Source: Cyprinodon diabolis
Taxonomy: Eukaryota; Chordata; Actinopteri; Cyprinodontiformes; Cyprinodontidae
Direction: 5' to 3'
NCBI GenBank assembly: GCA_030533445.1
Contig: CM060064.1
Location: 26,080,626-26,144,625 of the forward strand
Length of the DNA: 64,000 bases
Shown here in pieces: positions 39,534 to 50,272 of this stretch; within the stretch, counting starts at the first letter, position 1, and the number at the start of each line of letters is the position of its first letter. The position numbers and the translations under genes were made by a program. Below the pieces are notes generated by a model, which saw only the letters and a program-made list of their open reading frames with translations, was not told the origin of the DNA and made no database searches.

Positions 39534-39734
39534 GATTGAACTTTATTGATTACACATTGGAGAATTTCACCTCTACATTTAACCCATTCCTTTGAAGAGT
39601 AGTGGGCTGCTATTGTGTGGCACCCGGGGAGCAGTGTGGGAACCAGAACCAGAGTGTCAGTCTGTGGGAGTGGGGCTCAAACTCAGAACCTGAGGATTCC
39701 AAGCTCTACACCCTAACAAATAGACCGCCATTCC
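39534..39734 (-). mobile_element. tRNA-derived SINE (family with TTGAACTTTATTGAT end)
   Basis: On the minus strand the head (39734-39670) folds like a tRNA: AATGGCGGTCTATTTGTTAG (A-box region) and GAGTTTGAGCCC (39684-39673, B-box-like). The body and an ATCAATAAAGTTCAAT 3' end follow. A 3' fragment of the same family lies at 2472-2547. Pol III promoter boxes have decayed. Confidence 0.7.
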
Positions 39735-42100
39735 TTTTAAAGTAAATCAGAAGGTGGCATTTTTCTTTATAAACAACAAGCAGTTTTTATTTTAAATGTC
39801 AAAGAATACGACGCTCAGACTCCTCAGTCCATCATTTACTTATTCAATCAAATACTATACTTTTTAACTTTATGCTTAAGTTCCTGTCTTCCCATTTCCC
39901 TGACTCGCCCTAAATTGATCAAAGGAGTGTTTCACAGGGTGTGGTAAATTTTTAAATTTTCTTTCACACACAATATGCAGGCGACTGGCTCCTATCGCAA
40001 ATAAAATCCTTCCAATGACATCACATCATGACGTCTTTTGACATTCAAATATCCGCTTAGCCCGCCTTCGGCAGGAGCCGATGAGTTTTGCTCTAGCTAT
40101 GGGCTCTACTTCACATCTGGGAACCAACCTCTAACAGCCTTTTTCTTATTGTTTGTTTCTTTTCAGTTTTAACAAGCAGCTTCTTCACGGGACAAAGCTC
40201 TGATTCTGCCTCTTTTTTTTCTCTCTCTCTATGTGTCACACACATTAACACACTTACACACTATATGACGCAACAGCCACTGGTCATGTTCCCAAGGTCC
40301 TGTTCTCAGAGCGGTCTGACTGTAGGCCTTTGTCTGTGCTCGCTTTAAAAATAAAACTGGAGCAGGGTTACAACGTACACACACTCACTCTGCATGAACT
40401 AAGCCTGACCTGAGGTGGAAAATGAACCGACTGCCAGCTCATGATGCTCTGCAAAGTGAAGGGAGAGTGTACACGTATATACGCTGCCATAATGTATTCA
40501 AGTGTGCAGGGTTCCATTCAGCCCTCGTCTGAGCATTGTGATTAGAGGCTTGTGTAACACCTAGATATGTGTGAACGCGCGCGAGTCTCAGCCTCCAACT
40601 GGATCACACCACCTGTCATTTCACAGGCGCACGGCAACACGATCCAACAAGCGGAGTGGTCCAGATTCAACTCGTCAAACTCTTGATAGCTTATAGTAAA
40701 ATAAAGTTCTCCTCATCTTACAGTGTTAATTTTCTGACATGTGGCAGCACCCCTAAACCTTACTATAAATACAAGCAATCAGCTTATATTTAGCATTTAT
40801 AACTTGAACTAATAATATCGGTCAGGCCAATGATTTAACATGTTTTATAATGTTAAAACAGACAGACCAAATGGAAAAAAGAAGGGATTTTGTCCATTCA
40901 ATATATATAAAAGTTCCATTATGTATTGCTATGATGAAAATATAAAATATCAGATCCCCTGGGGCTGGGTTTTGACAGTATATGAAACAAAATATATAAT
41001 CCTCAAATTATTAAAATGTCATAAATGGCACAAAAAGAAATCTAGTATAATTAAGATTAAATCATATCATCCCAAATAAAATCAATGCCAAGACGGAGAT
41101 CAGTTGAGAAGTCCAAGATCAACCACATTTCATAAAATCTAAGAACAGCTTTATTTTGCACTGATGAATCAAAACATGAAGATCATTTTAGGAAATGAAA
41201 GATACCGAATGCTCCAGGGTAAAGAGAAGGGAAACTTGTGACTTGTTGACAGGTCACAGTTCAGATGCCACCATCTGTGAAAGCATTTAGCAGCTAATAA
41301 ACATCAACAGACTTTTCTGCAACAAGTACTTGCATTGAGAAAGTTCTATCTTTCCTTCAGAAAAAGTTTTTTTTTTCTGTTCCAGCAGGGAAAACTTAAT
41401 CCGTATTCCTTCACATTAAAGAAACAAATAGCTGCGTATGTAAGTTGTCTGCTGTGCAAAGTTTTTCTGGTATAGTCATGCTTAAAAGTTTTTATAAAGT
41501 AAAAGACACAATATCCAAGGTCCTAAATAACAGTTGGAAAAAATACATTGCTGTCAAATTTCAGCTGTTTCTGCGGTAGGAACATCCTTGCTGATAATGT
41601 TGCTGAAAGAAAAGTGATAATATGCAACTGTGGTATCGCTTCTCAAACTGCAACATTTTCAGTTCACTGAACATAGATTTCTGTGCAAAATAATCTTGTT
41701 TCGTCAAAGTTTTCATTGTTTCTCTTTTTATCAATGACAATGTTTAAGAGATAGAAAGATGTCCTAAATATTTTTCTCTTCACCGGGTGCAATAAACTGG
41801 TAACACAAGCAGTAAAAACCGCAGCAGATCATGGTGCTTCGATCAGAAATCTCGAAAGTTGGAACAATGCTTAACTGTAGATGTTACAGCCTCACCTTGA
41901 CATGTCCTATAATCAAGAAATGCGAGTTATCATTTTGGAGCTTTAGATGCAGCCCTGCTTGTATAGCTCTGAATCAAATGACAGATTCACTGCCAGACCT
42001 CTGGAGAGCTAATAGACAATAGACACATCAGCTCAATAGTCAAAAAGAAGGTGCCAAAAGGAGGAAAGAGTGCATGGGGTATATACAGTATATTCAGAGT
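39735..42100. other. no gene recognised
   Basis: Intergenic. The 40020-40660 segment is GC-richer with several CpG, but no splice sites or coding motif support an exon. Confidence 0.5.
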
Positions 42101-42138
42101 GTCCACAGATATATATATATATATATATATCTGTGGAC
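42101..42138. repeat. 38-bp perfect palindrome with (AT)11 core
   Basis: GTCCACAG at 42101-42108, 22 bases of AT, then CTGTGGAC at 42131-42138. It reads the same on both strands. One mismatch further out the symmetry continues 3 more bases (AGT/GCT). Confidence 0.95.
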
Positions 42139-42178
42139 GCTATATATATATATATATATAGGAAATAAGCATATTAAA

Positions 42179-42240
<62 letters not shown>

Positions 42241-42259
42241 ATATAGATATATAGATATA
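42139..42259. repeat. (AT)n microsatellite tracts
   Basis: AT arrays at about 42141-42160 and 42188-42238, with ATAG-type variants up to the Tc1 insertion point. Short TA tracts resume on the other side at 43508-43530. Confidence 0.95.
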
Positions 42260-43507
42260 CACTATATTGCCAAAAGTATTTGCTCACCCATCCAAATTAT
42301 TGGAATCAGGTGTTCCAATCACTTCCATGGCCACAGGTGTATAAATTCAAGCACCTAGGCATGCAGACTGTTTTTACAAACATTTGTGAAAGAATGGGTC
42401 GCTCTCAGGAGCTCAGTGAATTCCAGCGTGGAACTGTGATAGGATGCCACCTGTGCAACAAATCCAGTCGTGAAATTTCCTCGCTCCTAAATATTCCACA
42501 GTCAACTGTCAGCTGTATTATAAGAAAATGGAAGTGTTTGGGAACGACAGCAACTCAGCCACGAAGTGGTAGGCCACGTAAACTGACGGAGCGGGGTCAG
42601 CGGATGCTGAAGCGCATAGTGCGAAGAGGTCGCCAACTTTCTGCAGAGTCAATCACTACAGACCTCCAAACTTCATGTGGCCTTCAGATTAGCTCAAGAA
42701 CAGTGCGCAGAGAGCTTCATGGAATGGGTTTCCATGGTCGAGCAGCTGCATCCAAGCCATACATAACCAAGTGCAATGCAAAGCGTCGGATGCGGTGGTG
42801 TAAAGCACGCCGCCACTGGACTCTAGAGCAGTGGAGACGCGTTCTCTGGAGTGACGAATCGCGCTTCTCCATCTGGCAATCTGATGGACGGGTCTGGGTT
42901 TGGCGGTTGCCAGGAGAACGGTACTTGTCTGACTGCATTGTGCCAAGTGTAAAGTTTGGTGGAGGGGGGATTATGGTGTGGGGTTGTTTTTCAGGAGCTG
43001 GGCTTGGCCCCTTAGTTCCAGTGAAAGGAACTCTGAATGCTTCAGCATACCAAGACATTTTGGACAATTCCATGCTCCCAACTTTGTGGGAACAGTTTGG
43101 AGCTGGCCCCTTCCTCTTCCAACATGACTGTGCACCAGTGCACAAAGCAAGGTCCATAAAGACATGGATGACAGAGTCTGGTGTGGATGAACTTGACTGG
43201 CCTGCACAGAGTCCTGACCTCAACCCGATAGAACACCTTTGGGATGAATTAGAGCGGAGACTGAGAGCCAGGCCTTCTCGTCCAACATCAGTGTGCGACC
43301 TCACAAATGCGCTTCTGGAAGAATGGTCAAAAATTCCCATAAACACACTCCTAAACCTTGTGGACAGCCTTCCCAGAAGAGTTGAAGCTGTTCTAGCTGC
43401 AAAGGGTGGACCGACGTCATATTGAACCCTATGGATTAGGAACGGGATGTCACTTAAGCTCATATGTGAGTCAAGGCAGGTGAGCAAATACTTTTGGCAA
43501 TATAGTG
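42260..43507 (+). mobile_element. complete Tc1-like transposon (1248 bp)
   Basis: Perfect 29-bp terminal inverted repeats at 42260-42288 and 43479-43507 (both start CACTATATTGCCAAAAGTA when read inward). They are flanked by the TA dinucleotides 42258-42259 and 43508-43509, the standard Tc1/mariner target duplication. The single internal gene is uninterrupted. The element sits in an AT microsatellite. Size, ends and protein are all those of an intact Tc1-family element, which is uncommon among vertebrate copies. Confidence 0.97.
42394..43425 (+). CDS. Tc1-family transposase, intact, DD34E
   Basis: 343 aa from the ATG at 42394 ([10 protein letters not shown]), the usual start for the family. 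An in-frame ATG at 42280 would overlap the inverted repeat and add 38 unrelated residues. N-terminal paired-type helix-turn-helix domains span about residues 1-110, with the GRPR AT-hook-like linker at 59-62. The catalytic domain follows: Asp154 in LWSDESRF, the glycine-rich box [19 protein letters not shown], Asp245 in FQHDCAPVH, and Glu280 in [11 protein letters not shown]. Exactly 34 residues separate the last two, i.e. DD34E. It ends KGGPTSY. No stop or frameshift. It would cut and paste DNA at the flanking repeats; activity is inferred from intactness, not shown. Confidence 0.95.
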   Translation: MGRSQELSEFQRGTVIGCHLCNKSSREISSLLNIPQSTVSCIIRKWKCLGTTATQPRSGRPRKLTERGQRMLKRIVRRGRQLSAESITTDLQTSCGLQISSRTVRRELHGMGFHGRAAASKPYITKCNAKRRMRWCKARRHWTLEQWRRVLWSDESRFSIWQSDGRVWVWRLPGERYLSDCIVPSVKFGGGGIMVWGCFSGAGLGPLVPVKGTLNASAYQDILDNSMLPTLWEQFGAGPFLFQHDCAPVHKARSIKTWMTESGVDELDWPAQSPDLNPIEHLWDELERRLRARPSRPTSVCDLTNALLEEWSKIPINTLLNLVDSLPRRVEAVLAAKGGPTSY

Positions 43508-43509
43508 TA

Positions 43510-44904
43510 TATATATATACATATATATATAGATCTACAGTAGCGCTCCTCCTTTTTCTTTTTAAGGGACTCAGAAGGGGATGCAATGCAAATTAGGTAG
43601 GTTTGGACTTGGGCAACCAAGTCCAGTTTTTTGTAACATTTTCTTAGACACTGGTGAGTGTCTAATACATTATAGAACAATACAACAATATAGACTGAGT
43701 CGACCAACTCTTCTATAGTGGTCAAATATTTTGGCAGAATTATAGCATAAGCATGTTTGTCACTCAGTCTCTAGAGAACATCCAAATATTAGTGGGGATG
43801 GGTTTCAATATTCATAGCTGTGTGTGCAATTTTTACCATGTGTAAGTGAGAGAAAAGCCCAAATTAATTCCAGTTTGTGGACCCAATTCACGTAAAAAAA
43901 AAACAAAAAAACACACACACTGATGTCTGTCTTATCATCACTCCACCCTGGATAAAGGTCAGATTAAATAAATCACACTGCCCGAAATTAATACAGTAGT
44001 TATGCCGATGCTGACTGGCAGCAGGTTTTGTATAATGGTTCACCATCTGGCCAGTGCAAAGCTAAATTAACAGAAGAGATACTTCTATGCCCCCTCGGCT
44101 GGATCCAAACCTCTCAATGTGCCGTGTTTTACCAGTTAAGAAACCCAAGACTCACTTAATCAGCTTTGTCTACTTACTCCAGGATCCCCTTTCCCTCTCC
44201 ATTAACTTGTACTCCAAAAACAGCTCAGTCGCAGCTGAATCGCTGCCATCCAAATGGTTTTAAGGGTAAATGTTGCCAACCAGCACAGATGATACCCACT
44301 AAGAGCTCTCACAACTCTGCAAGCAAAGCTTCACCACTAACCCCAGAGGGTTAGATTAAATAATGAAAGGGAGACTATGTGAGCTATGAAGAATCATCTA
44401 GTCCGTTTATTTGTGCTAAATTGATTATTTTTTAGTACTGTTGGTTATTTTTTAATATGCTTATTTCCTCTTTTAAAATAGTTCTTTCTTTTCTCAAAGC
44501 GCTTGAGTACTGATTTCCATACCTTTCCTTTGCACATAGGTGGAACATTGAATTAAAGAAAGCTTTAAGTATACCCTATACTCTCGCAGCAGTGTGTCGC
44601 AGTGAGCTTAACGCAGGTATGACGCAGATATTTTTGATTTATGCCCAATTTTGAAGCGTGACCCGTGCTATTATTCCATACCACAATACAAGAGGGACAA
44701 TCACGAACTAGCTAGGATTGTGGGTGTATGTGTGTCGGTTTGATAAGCTTGTTCGCCATCAGCAACCCCTCATCCAACACCGGATGACACACAGTTCACC
44801 TGTGAGTGTTCCCGAAAGACTGGTTGTGGAGAATAGAATTGACCAATCAGAGGCCTCCTTTCTCTCCTCCCTGTGACACTATCTGCAGCACTGTCTGTGG
44901 GGAG
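43510..44904. other. no gene recognised
   Basis: Intergenic, with short TA tracts at its left edge and an A/CA tract near 43894-43920. No exon or repeat recognised. Confidence 0.55.
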
Positions 44905-45605
44905 GTGTGTCGCTACCCTATCTGCCCACGGAAGTATGATCCGTCCTGCGCATGCGCGAACAGATATACATCCGGGTGTCCATAAGTAATGTAATTATTG
45001 TACTAAAATTACTTATTTCTATCCTTAACTCTATAAAGAATGCCAATATACATCTTTAAAAAATATATTTTATGACTTTTGTGAGACAATTTTGGTGCTT
45101 TTTACATTTTCTTCGTTAAACTGCTTCTCTGACGTCATCATCAGAAATGCTCAGAGCAGTCTGGCAAAATATGATTAAACCATGTTTATCTGCATTTTAG
45201 TTGTTTCTTTATTTAGATTACGCACTGTTTACCATAATGTTAACACGAAAGGAAAATATAAAATTCAAAAAGACTAGATTATATTATAGTATATTATATT
45301 ATGCTATTATGTTTAAATCCAGAACCAAAAAAGTTAGCTCCCGGAAGTAGCGCAGGATCCCATTTCTGGTGTAGATCTGGAAGAGACGAGTGATAAAACA
45401 AAAAGGATTTTAAGGCATTTATTTTCTCAGGAAATACATTATTAACCTTTAACACATTATATTTTAGTACGCTTACTATTTTTGGGGAGGGAAAACATAA
45501 TTTAGGTATTTTTAACAAAATCAAATTGAGGGCAACCCAGATGTATATCTGCATGCGCAAATGAGCTGAGGGGGTATGCACAGGATGTATTCTGCACCAG
45601 AGCAT
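44905..45605 (-). repeat. MITE-like element, copy B (inverse of 32215-32855)
   Basis: The reverse complement aligns with copy A along its length. Inverted ends: GCGCATGCGCGAACAGATAT at 44948-44967, and GATGTATATCTGCATGCGCA at 45541-45560 in opposite orientation. Noncoding. TGACGTCA at 45130-45137 is part of the repeat. Better preserved at its ends than copy A. Confidence 0.7.
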
Positions 45606-45613
45606 TTGCAGAA

Positions 45614-45629
45614 GGGGGGGGGGGGGGGG
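45614..45629. repeat. G16 homopolymer
   Basis: Sixteen consecutive G on the plus strand, right at the edge of MITE copy B. Confidence 0.95.
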
Positions 45630-48173
45630 CATTTCTGCATTAATTGCGTAAACCAGGCTTTAGAAATAAAAGGTAATTCTTTCATTAAAGTTACAGAAAA
45701 CAAGATGTATGAATATTTAATTATTTTTTAATTGTGCTCAGTACATAAAGTAAAAAATACATAAGATTTATCAAAGAGAACTGTAGTGATAATTCATATA
45801 TCAGTGGGAACATTTTGAGTATTGAGTCAGTTCTTTTTTTCCATCATAAATTTTTTTTAAAGGCAGGAAATCTATCTTCTGTCATCTGGGGAAACTGGAT
45901 AAATAAATGCACTTTTTTAATTGTTGTTGATGTTTTCTAAACTGTATTGTTTATATACAGTAGTTAACATCAAAATTGTTCATATCTGTTGGAAAACTTA
46001 GATTAAATAGATAATAAAAAATTATATGAGTTTGACTTTTGATGGTTGTCATAAACATTTTCATTAAAATAATCATGTGATGAATTATTCACAGCCTTTG
46101 AATAAACATAACTTAGACCCTTCTTCAAACTGCTGACCAGCCTGTTTTATACAGATAATTTGAGCAAAGCTGTTTGATAATCATTCACAAGTGTTTGAGG
46201 TAAGAAGGCCTCCTGTCCATCAACCCTTGTCCTAGTTTATCTTTAGTGAATTAAAGGTAGAACTCTAAAATTTTCTCTCCAAAGATGCTAAAGTTGCTCC
46301 CACTCAAAAAAAGGATTGCATTATTAAATTACTTAAACCTTAATCTGCCTCGGTATGAATAACTGGTCATAACTATAGCATCTACTACACACCTTATACT
46401 TATTTAAATTACCAGCGGAAGCTTCAATAAATGCCAACTATCTAAGTATTTCCTTAGTTGACCTGCTCTATTAGGGCCTTTACCCCTTTGAACGAATAAT
46501 CCTTCTTGGGTTCATATTTAATGGCTGAAAGTGTGACACCTGACAGGTTGGCAGCCAAGCCCCGTCGCAAGGCAAATCCAACTCAGAACACCACCTCTAT
46601 TCGAGGAGTCAGGGAACATCGAGGACGTTTCAGAGGGAGACACCTGCTGAATCAGGCGCTTCTACGCAGCACAGTGTGATGGAAATTGATCCAGCAATAT
46701 CAGCCTCAGAGCTATTAGTGTCTTGTACAAACACACTGCCTTCTATTAATACTGTAACCTGGGACACACTCGCCGCTCTATAAATGCACGCTCACGCAGT
46801 GGCTGTCATACATACCTGATCTGGTTTCAGTGGCACAAACCTTCCCAGGAACACATTATACAAGCGAACGCATAGGCCCAGACATGCAGCCTCAGACACA
46901 CATACACACACACACACAATCACGCTGGCTGGCTGAGGCTCTCAGCAGTGTCCCGTTAAGCACACACTTGAAAGGACACCCCAGAGAGGGGTCCTTTTCA
47001 CAGTAATAGTGGCCAGCAGCACTTAGCACGGACCTGGTGGCTCTCACCCAGTGTTGTGAGGGGGGGATGAGGGTTTTCAATTCCACAGCAGCCTACTCTT
47101 CTCTTCCCACTGAGTGGGAGTAGAAGAGTCTTTCATGGGCGCAGCACTCCAGAAGCTGCACACTCCATAGCTCTCACTCACCCGTCGTTCACTTTGGAGG
47201 GTGAGATCTCGAATTCGAGTGAACAGGCAAGCGGGAATTAGACACAAGTGTAAAATCTTTCAGATTACATTCAGATAGGTCTCAGAGCCAAACTATATTG
47301 TAACAACAGGATCAAAATTGCTACTGACAGATTTACTGCATAACAGCTGCTGACATCACATAAAAAACAAAGATATTAATTTGTTTGTCTGTCTAAATAG
47401 ATTGATTACTTTCTATTTATTCACTAAGCATTGTTGATTCTCCTTGGAATATCTCTGCAACCTTTACTAACAACTTGAAAGATCAACAACTCCTAAAAGG
47501 ATTTTCTCTTTATTAGCAATGAGGATGGCCTGGCAGAGTTCTCTAAACAGAAAATATTAACACATTGAATAGAAAAAAGAAAAACACTTAAAATATTAAT
47601 CAAAAAGGACGGATCAGAACCATTACCCGTCTGAACTTAAGCATGTTCTTAACCTAAGGCCAAAGAAATCACTCCTATATGGCAGACTACACTTAGGGTT
47701 AAACCGCCCTGTCGCCTTTCTATAACACCCTTCTGTAACTAATTATCATTAACCATCCCTTACTCAGGTGTATCAGCTCATTTCACTTTGTAATTTGGGT
47801 GAATGTTAAATGTGAATGTAAAAGGTTTAGAGCTCACATTTAATTTAACATGTATCATATTTTCTGAAAACTTTACGTAGCATCCTGTTGTTATCACTTG
47901 TAATTCTGATCTCCATTTGCCTTGGTCAGTTCCTGTAAGATATGACAGATTGTTACCCCTGATCAAATCAAACACAGACAACATCCTCCTTATAGATAGT
48001 GTAGTATTTGGTCATATAACTAAAATTGTCTGATAATAATCACTTTAAATCATCAGTTGTTAAAGTAGAAGTATAAACAAACATCATGGGTATGAATTGA
48101 CACAGTCTTCTATGTAAAAAATCCTGCTGACATATTGTCCTACAAAAGACTTTGCTACAAATGAATGAATTGC
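45630..48173. other. no gene recognised
   Basis: Intergenic. 46540-47240 is GC-richer with several CpG and a CA tract (46898-46918); it might be regulatory but no motif cluster stands out. No exon recognised. Confidence 0.5.
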
Positions 48174-48530
48174 ATCCATCCATCTATCTACTCCCACTTA
48201 TTCCATCAGGGTCACGGTGGGGCCAGTGCATATCTTCAGCAGTCTATGGGCAAGAGGCAGGGTACACCCTGGACAGGTCACCAGTCTGCCTCAGGGCAAC
48301 ACAGAGACACACAACCAAGTTTACTCACACCTAAGCACAATTTAAATAAGCCACTTAACCCGACCATCATGTTTTTGGGCCATTGGAGGAAATCAGAGTA
48401 CCCAGAGAGAACCCACATACAGTATACATGGGAAGAACAGGCAAACTCCATGCAGAAAGACCCCAGGCCAGGAATCAAACCCAGTACTTTATTGCTGCAA
48501 GGCAACAGCACTACCAACTGCTCCACTGTG
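48174..48530 (-). mobile_element. tRNA-derived SINE with (GATG)n tail
   Basis: On the minus strand the tRNA-like head starts near 48530. It has an A-box region TGGAGCAGTTGGTAG (48525-48511) and a B-box GGGTTTGATTCC (48482-48471). A ~280-base body follows, then a 3' end GGAATAAGTGGGAGTAGAT and GATG repeats (48174-48190). The 3' ~45 bases match the end of the LINE at 12539-14113 (GGGTCACGG, CTTATTC, then the CCAT repeat on the plus strand), suggesting that LINE mobilised it. Confidence 0.8.
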
Positions 48531-48695
48531 CATTCCTGTTAACAGAACTCCAAGACAGAGATATAGTAAACAGTTAAAACTGATCATCATTATTCAACAG
48601 TTAAATTTTGCAATAAATAAGTCAGATCTTTGCACTTGCACGCTGTTTTAAACGCACAACATTCATCTTAAATCAAGTGATTTATTTCTACATGA

Positions 48696-50264
48696 CAGTG
48701 GTGTCAAAAGTACCCACATTTGTTACTTAAGTAGAAGTATAGATACTGCAGTTTAAAAACACTCTGGTAAAAGTTGAAGTATCAACTTGACCTCTTTACT
48801 CAAGTAAAAGTGAAAAAGTATGTGCTCCAGAAACTACTTAAAGTATAAAAGTATAAAGTAACCTTTAAGAAAAAGGCCAGATGCCACTATATGAATTAAA
48901 AGCTAAATTTTTCGTCTATTTCAAAAAATTCTTTCAGATAGGGCCAAGGATGAGGGAGGTCTTGTTGGTCTCTGTCTCCATCTCCCGATATGCTCTCGCC
49001 TGTGTCCGACCTTTCAGACATTTAGACATGTTTTTCTGAATCCGACATTTTAGCATGGCATAGACAATTCACGTTTACAGTTTGAAGAACACCTGCTTGC
49101 TTCTGATGATTTCCTTTAACTAACCAATGAGTGTTTGCGTTATACGACTCATCCAATTACAGTACACTAGTTTTCACTAGATGTGGATGGAGCCAATGAT
49201 CTGCATTGGATGGCGCACATGACGTGAATATATATATTTAGAAACATTAAACCAGGGGTAACTAATGAAAAATCAGTGGGGTCCGAATAAAGAAAATCAA
49301 CCAGTAAATGTCAGGAGACATTTTTAATGATCTGTTACTTTAAACAGAATTTAACACTCAAATAAAATGACGTATTTATGCATTCATGTTACACTGAATA
49401 AAAAAAAAAAAAGATGAAAAAATAAAAATAGAAATTGCCAAATATTGCATCCTGTTCTATCTGAGAGGAATTTACACTTGTATGACTGTATTCCTGTATA
49501 TCCATCAATAGTTAAAAGACAAGATTCAGCAAATGCTAATTCTGCCCTGTAAAACAATGACAGCGCAATTGTCACTGTACGATCCGAAGCCTCATTTGGA
49601 GCTTTTAAACAGGATTTTGACAAACTTTGATAATTTGCTGCTGTAATAATATAGATTTTTTAGAATAAAAAGCTAGCAGATGTGAATAATCAAAAAATAA
49701 CAGAAACACAATTATTGAGCATTCAGTATTGTAAGAAAGTCCACACTGTTTCTGAATAAATACATTATTGTATGAGTTACATTCCGTTTTTGTCTCTTTC
49801 CTTGTAAGTATGAAGTGTCCCATGCTCCTGAATGCACCATAGCTGTCTGATGCTCGCGAATGCATCACACTGGTCTGTGTAGATGCGCATTTGATTTTCA
49901 GCTGAAGACAAAGCTTTGCAGTTTTAAAACCCACGTCGGCTAATCACTGTTTATTGTTGTGTGTGAATAACAAGAGACTACAACAAATACATCAGCTTTA
50001 CCTCGGACAAAATCTTTGGATTTAATGTTGTTCATAACATCGCAGTCCGCTAATCCGTGACCTCTGCTTTAAACCGAAGCCAAGAGTAACGAGTAACGTT
50101 TGTTTAAAAAATTTAAGGAATAGATAAAGATACTTGTGTAAAAATGTAATGAGTAGAAGTCAAAAGTAGGAGGAAAAATAAGTAATGGAGTAAAGTATAG
50201 ATACCTAAAAAGTGTACTTAAGTACAGTGACGAAGTGTTTGTACTTCGTTACTTGACACCTGTG
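48696..50264. mobile_element. non-autonomous hAT element (1569 bp)
   Basis: Identical 8-bp target duplications CTACATGA lie at 48688-48695 and 50265-50272. Ends are CAGTGGTGTC, and CACAGGTGTC as the reverse complement of the right end. Sub-terminal regions repeat AAGTA/AGTAAAAGT words on both sides (48730-48830 and 50130-50225), as in many hAT elements. No transposase-like protein in any frame. Confidence 0.85.
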
Positions 50265-50272
50265 CTACATGA

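Noticed and set aside
42717..43586. 289-codon open frame antisense to the Tc1 transposase
   Set aside because: It is the shadow of a conserved coding sequence on the other strand and has no motifs of its own.
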